A stretch of 64,000 bases of DNA. Origin: an uncultured Candidatus Actinomarina sp. (lineage in GTDB: Bacteria > Actinomycetota > Acidimicrobiia > Actinomarinales > Actinomarinaceae). Shown here piece by piece: positions 6,940 to 16,627 of this stretch (its first letter is position 1; each line of letters opens with the position of its first letter). The translations under genes and the position numbers were made by a program. The stretch is from positions 202,775 to 266,774 of the forward strand of contig CACLXG010000001.1 of the NCBI GenBank assembly GCA_902610815.1, read 5' to 3'. The notes below the pieces were generated by a model that saw only the letters and a program-made list of their open reading frames with translations, searched no databases and had not been told where the DNA came from.

Positions 6940-8406
6940 ATGAAATATTTCGGAGCTATAGATCAGGGAACAACAAGCTCAAGATTTATTGTATTTGATG
7001 AAAATGGCTCAATAGTTAAACAACATCAACAAGAGGTTACTCAATACCTTCCTGATGAAGTTTCTGTAGAGCATGATCCTAATGAAATATGGGAATCAAT
7101 TCTCAATTGCATTAATGAAGTAAATAAAGAATTCCAAATTGACCAGTTAGATAGTATTGGTATTACTAATCAAAGAGAAACTACTTTAGCTTGGAAAAAA
7201 TCAACTGGAGAACCCTTACATAATGCATTAGTTTGGCAGGACACTAGAACTCAAAATATTTGTGATGAACTTAAGACTATTTCTGAATTAGAGGAATCAT
7301 TTAATAAGACAGGATTACCAATTGCTACATATTTTTCATTATCTAAAATTTTATGGTTATTGAAAAATGTTGACGAAGTTAAGCAAGCACGTGAAGATAA
7401 CGATCTATCTTTTGGAACAATTGATAGTTGGTTGCTTTTTAAGCTTACGGGAGAACACGTAACAGATGTAACAAATGCAAGTAGAACTATGTTGATGGAT
7501 TTGGAATCACTGAACTGGATGAAAGACATTTTAACAACATTAGATATTCCAGAAAATTCACTGCCAGAGATAAAACCATCTCTTTATAATTTTGGAACTA
7601 ATTCAGACTTATTAAAAAATGTTCCATTAACTTCTGTACTTGGAGATCAACAAGCTGCTCTATTTGGCCAAAACTGTATAAATTCAGGTGATGTTAAAAA
7701 TACTTATGGAACGGGTTGCTTTGCGTTAACAAATACAGGAAATAAAATTGTACATTCTAACAATGGCTTACTTAGTACGGTAGCGTATCAAAAAGACGGT
7801 GAAGATCCTCAGTACGCATTAGAAGGATCTGTTTCAATCGCAGGTGCAGCAGTTCAATGGCTTAGAGATAACTTAAATATTATAGATAACAGTGAAGATA
7901 TTGAATCCCTTGCTATGGGTGTAAAAGACAATGGAGATGTGTATTTTGTGCCAGCATTTTCAGGTTTGTTTTCTCCACACTGGGACGAGACTGCTAGAGG
8001 TGTATTAGTTGGATTATCTAGATTTTCAAATAAATCACATATTGCAAGAGCTGTTTTAGAGTCAGTAGCATATCAATCTAATGAACTGCTTGAATCAATG
8101 GAGAAAGATATTGAAACAAAATTCGATACTGTAAATGTAGATGGTGGGATGATTGTTAATAATCTTCTCATGCAATTTCAAGCTGATATTTTTGATAAAA
8201 AAGTTATTTCACAAAAAATTAATGAGATTACCGCTTTAGGTGTAGGTGCTGCTTCCTATCTTTTTATTAATAACCTTCCATTAGAAAATATGAATTTATT
8301 TATTTCACAATCAAAAACTTGGAATCCAAATATGGATAGTAATCAACGAGAGCACTATTTAAATAAATGGAATAAAGCTATTAATAAATCAAAACAGTGG
8401 AAATAA
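6940..8406 (+). CDS. glpK: Glycerol kinase
   Basis: 488 residues, near full family length (about 500). It phosphorylates glycerol with ATP to sn-glycerol 3-phosphate. Visible motifs are the first phosphate loop AIDQGTTSSRFIVFD (residues 6-20), ITNQRETT, the substrate Trp-Gln-Asp in LVWQDTRT, GDQQAALFGQ, the NTYGTGCF second phosphate loop and VDGGMIVNN near the C terminus. TAAAAT (6927-6932) lies 7 bases before the ATG with no Shine-Dalgarno. It overlaps the DoxX-like gene by 10 bases. No glycerol facilitator or GlpD is nearby. Confidence 0.96.
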   Translation: MKYFGAIDQGTTSSRFIVFDENGSIVKQHQQEVTQYLPDEVSVEHDPNEIWESILNCINEVNKEFQIDQLDSIGITNQRETTLAWKKSTGEPLHNALVWQDTRTQNICDELKTISELEESFNKTGLPIATYFSLSKILWLLKNVDEVKQAREDNDLSFGTIDSWLLFKLTGEHVTDVTNASRTMLMDLESLNWMKDILTTLDIPENSLPEIKPSLYNFGTNSDLLKNVPLTSVLGDQQAALFGQNCINSGDVKNTYGTGCFALTNTGNKIVHSNNGLLSTVAYQKDGEDPQYALEGSVSIAGAAVQWLRDNLNIIDNSEDIESLAMGVKDNGDVYFVPAFSGLFSPHWDETARGVLVGLSRFSNKSHIARAVLESVAYQSNELLESMEKDIETKFDTVNVDGGMIVNNLLMQFQADIFDKKVISQKINEITALGVGAASYLFINNLPLENMNLFISQSKTWNPNMDSNQREHYLNKWNKAINKSKQWK

Positions 8407-8768
8407 CAAAAGTATTAATATACGTTTACGTTCTCTTTTTTGTTGGAGCTGGATTGAATCATTTCTTAAATCCACAATTTTACGATACAATAGTTCCTAG
8501 TTTTATTCCGTTCCCTCGGGTGGTACATCAATTTACCGGAATACTTGAAATCATTATTCCGTTATTACTTCTTACAAAATATAGAAAAGAAGCCGCTTTA
8601 GCAATGATTGTTCTTCTGGTTCTTTTATATGGAGCAAATTTATATGTATGGATAAACAACCTTCCATATGGTAGAAACTACTGGAGTAACCAACAACACT
8701 TCTTAAGATTTCTGCTGCAAGTCCTTTATATTTATATAACATATGTAATTTATTTATATGAAAAATAA
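8397..8768 (+). CDS. DoxX-like four-span membrane protein
   Basis: 123 residues with four hydrophobic helices. The start (FFVGAGLNHFLNPQFY followed by a conserved-type Pro) and the third-span LVLLYGANLYVW are typical of small DoxX-like proteins found in bacteria. Their function is generally unknown. It overlaps glpK by 10 bases and the beta-glucosidase by 11 bases, so the three are probably one transcript. Family membership is moderately sure. Confidence 0.7.
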   Translation: MEITKVLIYVYVLFFVGAGLNHFLNPQFYDTIVPSFIPFPRVVHQFTGILEIIIPLLLLTKYRKEAALAMIVLLVLLYGANLYVWINNLPYGRNYWSNQQHFLRFLLQVLYIYITYVIYLYEK

Positions 8769-10026
8769 GAAATTTCCAGATAATTTTATTTTTGGTACAG
8801 CACTTGCTTCATATCAAGTCGAAGGGGGAATTTATAATAATGATTGGACACATTGGGAGAATAAAGAAAATACAGTATGTTCAGAACCTTGCAATGATGC
8901 TTGTAAACATTATGAATTTTATAAAGAGGACGTAAACCTTTTAGACGAATTAGGAATAAGAGCATTCAGATTTTCAATTGAATGGAGTAGGGTAGAACCA
9001 CACCAGGGTCAGTATGATCTTAATGAAATTAATCATTATGTAGATAAAGCTAAACTTTTATTAGAAAAAAATATAACTCCTATAATCACATTTCATCACT
9101 TCACAACTCCTGATTGGTTAATGGATGATGGGTTGTGGGCCTCTGAAAAAACAACTACAGCTTTTGTAAATTATGTAGACGTCATGATGCAGCACCTTCC
9201 AAAAGAAATAGAGCTTTTTAATACTATTAATGAACCAGGAATTTTTTCAATGTTTGGTTATTTATCAAAAAGGAATTTTCCTCCTGGTATTCAAAATGAA
9301 AAATTATTTATTAAAGCTTCAAAAAATATTATTTCAGCTCACAAACAATCTATGAAAATAATTAAAGATCATAATCCAAAAGCCAAGGTTGCTATGACAC
9401 ATGCATTACACGAATGGGATGATAATGATTCAAGTCTTCAAAAAGAGTATATAAAATATCACATGGAAGATAAATTTTTATATGCATCTGAAGATGATGA
9501 TTATATCGCTTTGCAAACATATAGTATTCGAAGAACTAACCCAAATTTATTATTTCGAGCATTGTCATGGTTACAAATAAAAATACCTATTCTTAGAACA
9601 CATATTTATCCAAGATTTCGTGGTATTTTCTCTGGCAGACATGAATATAATCCTGAAGGAATCAGAACGACCAAAATGGGTTATGAATATAGACCTCAAG
9701 CTATTTTGTATAATCTTCATAGAATTCATTCAGTTTTTCCTGATAAAGATATTTTTATTACAGAAAATGGTATTGCAACTGATGACGACAATGAGAGAAT
9801 AGAATTTGTCACTGATGTATTAAATGATATACATGATTACTTGAGTAAAAATGGAAAAATAATGGGGTATCTTTACTGGTCAATTCTTGATAATTTTGAA
9901 TGGGATCTTGGATATAAAATGAATTTTGGTTTAGTGGAAGTTGATAAAACTGATTATTCTCGTATTCCTCATAAATCTGCATATTGGTTTGGTAATATTT
10001 CTAAAACAAATAATTTATCAAATTAA
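8758..10026 (+). CDS. Family 1 beta-glycosidase (beta-glucosidase type)
   Basis: 422 residues, a single GH1 (beta/alpha)8 barrel. It hydrolyses beta-linked glucosides or related sugars by retention. The N-terminal signature is DNFIFGTALASYQVEGG. The acid/base is Glu159 in NTINEPG and the nucleophile Glu336 in ITENGIA. The aglycone-site ending is YWSILDNFEWDLGY. No signal peptide is present, so it acts in the cytoplasm on imported glycosides. It is translationally coupled to the DoxX-like gene. Sugar specificity cannot be read from sequence. Confidence 0.93.
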   Translation: MKNKKFPDNFIFGTALASYQVEGGIYNNDWTHWENKENTVCSEPCNDACKHYEFYKEDVNLLDELGIRAFRFSIEWSRVEPHQGQYDLNEINHYVDKAKLLLEKNITPIITFHHFTTPDWLMDDGLWASEKTTTAFVNYVDVMMQHLPKEIELFNTINEPGIFSMFGYLSKRNFPPGIQNEKLFIKASKNIISAHKQSMKIIKDHNPKAKVAMTHALHEWDDNDSSLQKEYIKYHMEDKFLYASEDDDYIALQTYSIRRTNPNLLFRALSWLQIKIPILRTHIYPRFRGIFSGRHEYNPEGIRTTKMGYEYRPQAILYNLHRIHSVFPDKDIFITENGIATDDDNERIEFVTDVLNDIHDYLSKNGKIMGYLYWSILDNFEWDLGYKMNFGLVEVDKTDYSRIPHKSAYWFGNISKTNNLSN

Positions 10027-10049
10027 ACGTTGAAACTTAATATATACAT

Positions 10050-10760
10050 ATGTACATAATTGCAGGATCTACAGGAACACTTGGTACAGCTATTGTTAAC
10101 GCCCTATCTAAAGAGAATGATTTATTTCTAGTTGGTAGAGATAAAGCCAAATTAAAAGAACAAGCATCTGCAATAAATGCAAAGTATCAAGTAATTGATT
10201 TAAATAACACAGTAGAACCAAGAGAATTTGGAAAAATTATAGATTCTGACACTGAAATAAAAGGTTTAGTAAATTGTATAGGCTCGATATTAATAAAACC
10301 GCTTCACGGTACTTCTATTGAAGAATTCAATGATGTTATAACTACAAATCTATTTTCTTCTTATTATTTATTAGCAAGCTTTGCTAGAAGAATGAAAAAT
10401 GGTTCTGCTATATTTTTTTCGTCTATTGCTGGTTCAAAAGGATTGTCGAATCATGAAGCTATTGCAGCTGCGAAATCTGGCATTGAAGGATTTGCTAGAT
10501 CAGCTGCTGCTACTTATGCGAAAGATAATTTAAGAGTTAATGTTATTGCACCAAGTATTATGGATTCCAAAATGTCAGAGAAAATACTTTCATCTGATGC
10601 TGCAAAGGAAGTATCTAAAAACATGCATCCTATTTCGAAAATTGGAGATGCAGATGATATACTTCCTGTTATAAAGTGGTTATTGAGCCCAGATGCTAAA
10701 TGGGTCACAGGTCAGACTATTCATATAGATGGCGGTCTTTCTACTGTAAAGCCAAGATAA
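10050..10760 (+). CDS. Short-chain dehydrogenase-like protein with altered active site
   Basis: 236 residues of the SDR fold. The nucleotide loop reads GSTGTLG (6-12), the structural motif NCIG (75-78) stands for NAG, and FFSSIAGS carries the catalytic Ser124 or Ser125. Where YxxxK is expected the protein reads IAAAK: Ile138 replaces the catalytic Tyr, while Lys142 stays. The C-terminal GQTIHIDGG is normal. I recall a subfamily with an NHEAIAAAK segment, so this may be a class trait and not decay. TAATAT (10038-10043) is 6 bases before the ATG. The gene is 14 bases upstream of gcvH. Confidence 0.85.
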   Translation: MYIIAGSTGTLGTAIVNALSKENDLFLVGRDKAKLKEQASAINAKYQVIDLNNTVEPREFGKIIDSDTEIKGLVNCIGSILIKPLHGTSIEEFNDVITTNLFSSYYLLASFARRMKNGSAIFFSSIAGSKGLSNHEAIAAAKSGIEGFARSAAATYAKDNLRVNVIAPSIMDSKMSEKILSSDAAKEVSKNMHPISKIGDADDILPVIKWLLSPDAKWVTGQTIHIDGGLSTVKPR

Positions 10761-10774
10761 ATAGAGGGGGAGCA

Positions 10775-11137
10775 ATGTCAGAAACAAAATACCTTGAAAC
10801 ACATGAATGGTACATAGTTGATGGTGACAATGTAACTGTTGGAATTTCTGACTACGCACAAGGTGAGCTTGGAGACATAGTTTTTGTTACATTACCTGAA
10901 GTAGGTCAAGAGTTTAATAAGGGTGATGCAATCGTAGAAGTCGAAGCTACTAAAACAGTTGCTGAAGCTTATGCTCCAATGAATTGTGTTATAACTGAAG
11001 TCAATTTAACTTTAGAAACTGAACCAGAACTAATCAATAATGATCCAGTAGGTGAAGGCTGGATGGTCAAAGCTGAAATAAAAGAAATGGATGATTCTGG
11101 TATGTCGTACCAGCAATATGAGTCATTTATTTCTTAA
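10775..11137 (+). CDS. gcvH: Glycine cleavage system H protein
   Basis: 120 residues. It carries the lipoyl group that shuttles the aminomethyl unit between the P, T and L proteins. The lipoylation site is Lys60 in VEATKTVAEAYAP, and the family segment ELGDIVFVTLPEVG precedes it. A longer reading frame opens at 10700 inside the SDR gene, but GAGGGGGAG (10764-10772) lies just before the ATG at 10775 and homologues start here. The stop overlaps the gcvT start (TAATG). Confidence 0.96.
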   Translation: MSETKYLETHEWYIVDGDNVTVGISDYAQGELGDIVFVTLPEVGQEFNKGDAIVEVEATKTVAEAYAPMNCVITEVNLTLETEPELINNDPVGEGWMVKAEIKEMDDSGMSYQQYESFIS

Positions 11138-12159
11138 TGTCAGAAAGTAAAACCACTTCTCTTTACGATTTTCATTTAAGTAAAAATGCAAAGATAATAG
11201 ATTTTGCTGGTTGGTCTATGCCATTTTCTTATGATGGAACATTAAAAGAACATCATTATGTAAGAGAGTCAGCAGGATATTTTGATGTATCTCATATGGG
11301 TAGACTTCGTTTAAATTATTCTCAAATTGAAGATATAAATTATTTGATTTGTTCAGATCTTAAAAATTTAAGTAATACAAAAGCATTGTATTCTATTTTT
11401 ACTTCAGAAGAAGGGACTGCCATTGATGATGTAATATTTTGGAAATTTGAAGATGATTTAATACTTATTTGCAATGCAAGTAATACCAGCAAAATAAAGA
11501 CACACTTAGATATACATTCAATTACTTATGAAGACCTCACTACCTCTACAGATTTAATAGCTGTTCAAGGTAAGAATGCGATAGATATTGTTAGCAATAT
11601 TATGTCTATACCTGATAAATTTTCAACTTTAAAAGAAGGTAATTACGTTTACGCAAGAACAGGATATACAGGTGAGGATGGCCTTGAGGTTATGCTTGAT
11701 ACTAAAGATACGCTGAGTTTTATATCTGAATTAGAAGCTAAAGGCATTAAGCCATGTGGTTTAGGCTCAAGAGATACATTAAGACTGGAAGCCTCATTAC
11801 CACTATATGGGTTTGAATTAACTGATGAAATTTCACCAATTGAAGCAGGACTTAAATGGACTGTAACCAATAAAGATGATTATCTAGGGAAAAATGTTAT
11901 TGATCAACAAATTGAATCTAAGGAACACAAACACCTCAAAAGATTTAAGTTGCATGCTAAACAGATAGCCCGTACTGGGACAATATGCGTCTCTGATGGG
12001 GTAGAAGGTATTGTAACTTCTGGCAATATTTCGCCTATATTAGGCTACCCAATTGGCTTTGTTTTATTCAAAAGTAATCCCGCTGACGATTTAGTAGAGT
12101 TTGATATTCGTGGTAATTTAATAGAAGGTAATTTGATATATAAGAGGTTTTTAAGTTAA
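11137..12159 (+). CDS. gcvT: Glycine cleavage system aminomethyltransferase (T protein)
   Basis: 340 residues, slightly shorter than the usual 360. It takes the aminomethyl group from H protein, releases ammonia and makes 5,10-methylene-tetrahydrofolate. It opens with LYDFHLSKNAKIIDFAGWSMPF, and FDVSHMGR, YTGEDGLEVM and GLGSRDTLRLEASLPLYG follow in family order. It overlaps gcvH and gcvPA by one base each. Confidence 0.95.
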   Translation: MSESKTTSLYDFHLSKNAKIIDFAGWSMPFSYDGTLKEHHYVRESAGYFDVSHMGRLRLNYSQIEDINYLICSDLKNLSNTKALYSIFTSEEGTAIDDVIFWKFEDDLILICNASNTSKIKTHLDIHSITYEDLTTSTDLIAVQGKNAIDIVSNIMSIPDKFSTLKEGNYVYARTGYTGEDGLEVMLDTKDTLSFISELEAKGIKPCGLGSRDTLRLEASLPLYGFELTDEISPIEAGLKWTVTNKDDYLGKNVIDQQIESKEHKHLKRFKLHAKQIARTGTICVSDGVEGIVTSGNISPILGYPIGFVLFKSNPADDLVEFDIRGNLIEGNLIYKRFLS

Positions 12160-13466
12160 TGTTTGTACCACATTCAGAAATTGATTTGAAGAAAATGTTT
12201 GAAGAGCTATCTATAAGCTCTTTGGATGACTTATTTACACACATACCTGAAACCTTGAAACTTAATGATGGTTTAAATGTTCCGCCATCACTCTCTGAGC
12301 TTGAATCTATTAGTGATTTTGAAAATTTAGAATCTAAAAATACACAGAATCTTATATGTTTTGCCGGTGGAGGACACTACGACGTATATCTTCCACAAAC
12401 AGTTAAATCTCTAACAATGCGTCCAGAATTTATGACATCTTATACACCATATCAAGCTGAGATTTCACAAGGGATACTTCAGGTACTATTTGAATATCAA
12501 TCCCTTATTTGTGATTTAACTGACATGGAACTTGCAAACGCATCTTTATATGATGGTGCTACATCAGTAGCAGAAGCTATTTCGGTAGCTATCAATAAAA
12601 CTAAAAGGGACAATGTTGTTATATCTAATGGTTTTAATCCCAACACTAAAGAGGTTGTAAACACTCTTGTAGATAGTAATAAATTTAATATTAATTATGT
12701 AGATTTAGTTGATTACTTATTTCCAGAGGATTATGTATTTTCACAAGATGATGCTGCTTTTGTTGTTTCACTTCCTCATTATGAAGGCTCTGCACAGGAT
12801 TTAACATCAATAGTACATAACGCAAAGGCAGCAGGTGTAATTACAATCTGTTACGCGGATCCATCTATGCTTGGTATTTTAAAATCACCTGGATCAATGG
12901 GATTTGATATTGTTGTAGCAGAAGGTCAGTCAATGGGTTCACCACTATCATTTGGTGGCCCAACTGTTGGCTGGTTCGCAACTAGAAAAGAGTTAGCAAG
13001 GCTTGTTCCAGGAAGAATTATTGGTGAATCGAGAGATTCAAATAATACCAAAACTTATGTTATGACTTTAAGAGCACGTGAGCAGGACATTAGGCGAGAA
13101 AAAGCTTCATCTAATATTTGTACGAATCAAACACTAAACGCAGTTGGTTCAACAATACATCTATCATGGTTAGGACCTGAAGGTCTCTATGAAATAGGAT
13201 ACCAAGCTATTCAAAAAGCTTCCTATATGAAACAATTGCTGACTGATAACAATTTTATTGTTTTAAATCATACTTCATCACTAAGAGAATTTTTAATTGA
13301 AACTGAAAAATCTGCAGAAGAAGTAATACTTGAAATGGGATCTAAAGGGTTTTTAGCAGGTATTAAATATGATGATAATCAAATCTTAGTTGCTGTAACT
13401 GAGAAAAGAACTAAGGCTCAGATTGATAATTACGTTGACTCTTTAGTGGAGGTTAATAATGCATAG
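12159..13466 (+). CDS. gcvPA: Glycine dehydrogenase (decarboxylating) subunit 1
   Basis: 435 residues, the N-terminal half of the P protein encoded as its own subunit. With subunit 2 it decarboxylates glycine and loads the aminomethyl group onto lipoyl-H. Typical segments are AGGGHYDVYLPQ, FMTSYTPYQAEISQG, NASLYDGATSVAEA, MGSPLSFGGPTVGWFA and REQDIRREKASSNICTNQ. The two-subunit form is common in Firmicutes and archaea; many Actinobacteria have one fused polypeptide. It overlaps gcvPB by 8 bases. Confidence 0.95.
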   Translation: MFVPHSEIDLKKMFEELSISSLDDLFTHIPETLKLNDGLNVPPSLSELESISDFENLESKNTQNLICFAGGGHYDVYLPQTVKSLTMRPEFMTSYTPYQAEISQGILQVLFEYQSLICDLTDMELANASLYDGATSVAEAISVAINKTKRDNVVISNGFNPNTKEVVNTLVDSNKFNINYVDLVDYLFPEDYVFSQDDAAFVVSLPHYEGSAQDLTSIVHNAKAAGVITICYADPSMLGILKSPGSMGFDIVVAEGQSMGSPLSFGGPTVGWFATRKELARLVPGRIIGESRDSNNTKTYVMTLRAREQDIRREKASSNICTNQTLNAVGSTIHLSWLGPEGLYEIGYQAIQKASYMKQLLTDNNFIVLNHTSSLREFLIETEKSAEEVILEMGSKGFLAGIKYDDNQILVAVTEKRTKAQIDNYVDSLVEVNNA

Positions 13467-14964
13467 TGGTGGTAACGCTAGTTCATTGCCTTTAGTAGGT
13501 GGTGCCCCTGAACCTACAATTAATCAGTTATCTAAACCAGGTAGAAGAGCGTCGAGATTTCCTAAATTAGATGTTCCAGTAACTGAAATAAACAATTCAG
13601 CTATTAGAAATGACAAACCAAGTCTTCCTGAGGTTTCAGAGCATGATTTAGTGATGCATTACTCAAGACTTGCTCATAGAAATTTTGCTGTTGATGTAGG
13701 ATTTTATCCACTTGGGTCTTGCACCATGAAGTACAATCCTAGATTTGCTGATTATGTAGCTGGGTTAAATACCTTTGCTAATTCTCATCCTTCAACACCT
13801 TCTGCATTCACACAAGGTAACTTAGAAGTGCTTCATGAATTAGAGAAATTTTTAATTGAAATCACTGGAATGGATAATGCTACGTTCCAACCACCAGCAG
13901 GTGCATCTGGAGAGTTAACAGGATTATTAATAATTAAAAAATATTTAGAAGAAAATAATTTAACTAACAAAACAGATATTATCGTTCCAGATTCAGCCCA
14001 TGGTACTAATCCGGCTTCTGCAAAGATGGCAGGTTTTAATGTGGTAGAAGTATCAACAGATGTTAGAGGTATGGTGAACATTGACGACCTTAAAGAATTA
14101 GTAAATGAAAATACCGCTGGATTAATGTTAACGAATCCAAATACAGGTGGTTTGTTTGAAGAAAACATTATGGAGATATCAAATATTATTCACGAAAATG
14201 GTGGGTTAGTCTATTATGACGGAGCAAACTTAAATGCAATCGTTGGAGTATGTAGACCTGGAGACATGGGTTTTGACATCGTACATTCAAATCTTCATAA
14301 AACTTTCGCAACACCTCATGGCGGAGGTGGTCCTGGATCTGGACCAGTAGCAGTAAAAGCTTTCTTGAAAGAGTATTTACCGGGACCAATTGTAGAAAAA
14401 AATGATAAAAGTTATAAATGGTATATGCCAAAACTATCCATTGGTCGTATGCATGGATATCACGGTAATTTTTTAGTTGCTCTACGTGCACTCGTTTATA
14501 TGAAATTATTAGGTAAAGAAGGTTTAGATACACTCGGTTCTTATGCGGTTCTTAATGCAAGGTACTTAAGTTCTGTTATTTCTAAAGTTATACCTCTTGC
14601 CTATAACGAACCATGCATGCATGAGTTTGTAGCAACAGTTAAAGATCTTAAGAAATCACATAAGATAAAAGCATACGATGTAGGAAAAGCTCTTTTAGAT
14701 AAAGGTTTTCACTCTCCAACTATTTATTTTCCTCTTATTATTGAAGAAGCACTTATGTTTGAACCTACAGAAACTCAAACTGTTGACACGCTTGATGATC
14801 TAGCAGAAACATTAAAATCTATCATTGATGAACTTCAAGGAGAAGATGTTTCTTTAGAGGAATACCCTAAAAATTTACCAGTTGGAAGGCCAAATGAGCT
14901 TATTCCTGCTAAACATTTGACAGTTAATTGGGGAGATTTTGAACTTCTTGAATTAACTGAATAA
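13459..14964 (+). CDS. gcvPB: Glycine dehydrogenase (decarboxylating) subunit 2
   Basis: 501 residues, the catalytic half with pyridoxal phosphate. The PLP lysine is in SNLHKTFATPHGGGGPGSGP, and GFYPLGSCTMKYNPR and PDSAHGTNPASAKMAGF are family hallmarks. It ends with the usual ENPKNLPVGRP-like segment and a short tail. Its stop codon lies inside the -10 box of the aldehyde dehydrogenase gene. The L protein (dihydrolipoamide dehydrogenase) and lipoylation enzymes are not in the window. Confidence 0.95.
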   Translation: MHSGGNASSLPLVGGAPEPTINQLSKPGRRASRFPKLDVPVTEINNSAIRNDKPSLPEVSEHDLVMHYSRLAHRNFAVDVGFYPLGSCTMKYNPRFADYVAGLNTFANSHPSTPSAFTQGNLEVLHELEKFLIEITGMDNATFQPPAGASGELTGLLIIKKYLEENNLTNKTDIIVPDSAHGTNPASAKMAGFNVVEVSTDVRGMVNIDDLKELVNENTAGLMLTNPNTGGLFEENIMEISNIIHENGGLVYYDGANLNAIVGVCRPGDMGFDIVHSNLHKTFATPHGGGGPGSGPVAVKAFLKEYLPGPIVEKNDKSYKWYMPKLSIGRMHGYHGNFLVALRALVYMKLLGKEGLDTLGSYAVLNARYLSSVISKVIPLAYNEPCMHEFVATVKDLKKSHKIKAYDVGKALLDKGFHSPTIYFPLIIEEALMFEPTETQTVDTLDDLAETLKSIIDELQGEDVSLEEYPKNLPVGRPNELIPAKHLTVNWGDFELLELTE

Positions 14965-14973
14965 TATGTATAT

Positions 14974-16623
14974 ATGAATCCATCGAAGATTGATATAGAT
15001 AGAAATATAAGTAAATTACGAGTCAACTCATCTGAATTTTTAAATCTTGATAAAGCAAACCTTATTACTATGCTTGATCAAACAATTGATAATATTAAAA
15101 CTATTTCATACTATTGGGCTACGCTAGCATCTGAAAAAAAAGGCATACTTAATAAATCTAAAGAAGGTGAAGAGTGGATAGGTGGTCCATTTGCTTGTAT
15201 TTATGCCATACAATATTTTAAAGATACACTGATGAATAAAGATGGCCTTGATAAAACTAAATTTGATGATGTTAAAAAGAGTTACAAAGCATTTCCAACA
15301 AAGAATATTGAAAAGCTCTTATTTCCCTTTTTAGAGGGCGAGGTAAGGTTTGGAAAAAATTTAAATTTTGAACAGATAAATGAATACAGAGGATTTGCTA
15401 ATAGATTTAAAAATAACAAACCAAAAATAACTCTTATTTTAGGAGCTGGTAATGTTTCCTCCATTCCAGTTCTTGATGCATTATTTCATATGATCGCTTA
15501 CAAGTCAGTAATTTACTTAAAATTAAATCCAGTCAATGATTATTTGTTACCAATATTTACTCAAGTATTTGAACCTTTTATATCTAAAGGATATATGATT
15601 ATCACAGAAGGTGATATCGAAGTTTCGAAATATTTAACTAACCATGAAGGAATTAATCAAACACATTTAACAGGTTCAAATTATACGTATGAAAATATAG
15701 TGTATGGTAGGATTCTAAATGATAAAGAGCGCTCACTTAAAACTTTACCTAAATTAAATAAAAAACCTATTACAACAGAATTAGGCAATGTTACTCCTAT
15801 TATTGTACATCCTGGAAATTGGTCTCGATCAGAAATAAAACATCAAGCCAAAAAAATAGTTACTGCAAAACTTAATAATTCTGGATTTAATTGTATAGCT
15901 GCTCAAGTTATTGTTTTGCCAAAAGATTGGAAGCATACTCAAAAATTAAAGGATGATATTATTTTCTATTTAAAAAAAATAGGTGATACAACTTCATATT
16001 ACCCTGGTGCATCAAATACCCTTCAAGAGTTAATTGAAACAGATAATTATGATCAAATAAATAATCTTTCATGTAATACACCATTTTTAATTAGTGATAT
16101 AGATCTTGAGGTTGAATATGCAAATAAAGAAGTTTGGTCAACAGCCTTGTATTTTAAGGAAATTCCATTCTCAAGCTATGAGAACTATTCTTTAAATTCT
16201 ATTGAATATGTAAATAATGAATTATGGGGTAATTTAGGTGTTACTGTTTTAATTAAAAATCATAAGAAAAAAAATAATGAAGTAATTTTAAATAATTACG
16301 TAGAAAATCTTAAGTATGGAACAGTTGCAATTAATGAATGGTCTGCACTTGGTTTTGTTATTCCTACGCTTCCCTGGGGTGGATATCCTGGTAATAGGGA
16401 TAATGATATTCAAAGTGGTCAGGGTTATGTTCACAACTCATTATTATTTGAATCACCTCAAAAAGGAATAGTTTATTCTAAATTCAGATTATCACCTCTA
16501 ATAGATCCTCCTTGGTTTGTTACTAATAAAAAAGCTCACAGAATATTCAAAAATCTAACATACTATCAAGCAACAAAATCGAAATTAAATTTAATTAAAT
16601 TAATCTTTTCTACAGTAATATAG
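14974..16623 (+). CDS. Aldehyde dehydrogenase superfamily protein, acyl-reductase-like
   Basis: 549 residues. A Rossmann segment ILGAGNVSSIPVLDAL (about 156-170) and YLKLNPVND lead to ITTELGNVTP (Glu269) and NNSGFNCIAAQ with catalytic Cys307. The layout resembles LuxC/acyl-CoA reductase-like members more than classic ALDHs. It would oxidise an aldehyde or reduce an activated acyl group with NAD(P)H; the substrate is unknown. TAATAT (14962-14967) is 6 bases before the ATG, so it probably has its own leaderless promoter inside the end of gcvPB. Confidence 0.75.
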   Translation: MNPSKIDIDRNISKLRVNSSEFLNLDKANLITMLDQTIDNIKTISYYWATLASEKKGILNKSKEGEEWIGGPFACIYAIQYFKDTLMNKDGLDKTKFDDVKKSYKAFPTKNIEKLLFPFLEGEVRFGKNLNFEQINEYRGFANRFKNNKPKITLILGAGNVSSIPVLDALFHMIAYKSVIYLKLNPVNDYLLPIFTQVFEPFISKGYMIITEGDIEVSKYLTNHEGINQTHLTGSNYTYENIVYGRILNDKERSLKTLPKLNKKPITTELGNVTPIIVHPGNWSRSEIKHQAKKIVTAKLNNSGFNCIAAQVIVLPKDWKHTQKLKDDIIFYLKKIGDTTSYYPGASNTLQELIETDNYDQINNLSCNTPFLISDIDLEVEYANKEVWSTALYFKEIPFSSYENYSLNSIEYVNNELWGNLGVTVLIKNHKKKNNEVILNNYVENLKYGTVAINEWSALGFVIPTLPWGGYPGNRDNDIQSGQGYVHNSLLFESPQKGIVYSKFRLSPLIDPPWFVTNKKAHRIFKNLTYYQATKSKLNLIKLIFSTVI

Positions 16624-16627
16624 TGTT

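Noticed and set aside
10700-10774. Longer gcvH starting inside the SDR gene
   Set aside because: The extra residues (RSDYSYRWRSFYCKAK) are an out-of-frame reading of the SDR end, and a strong ribosome site precedes the ATG at 10775.
14186-14533. 115-codon minus-strand ORF opposite gcvPB
   Set aside because: It is a shadow frame of a well conserved gene, with His/Tyr/Leu-rich low-quality composition and no start signal.
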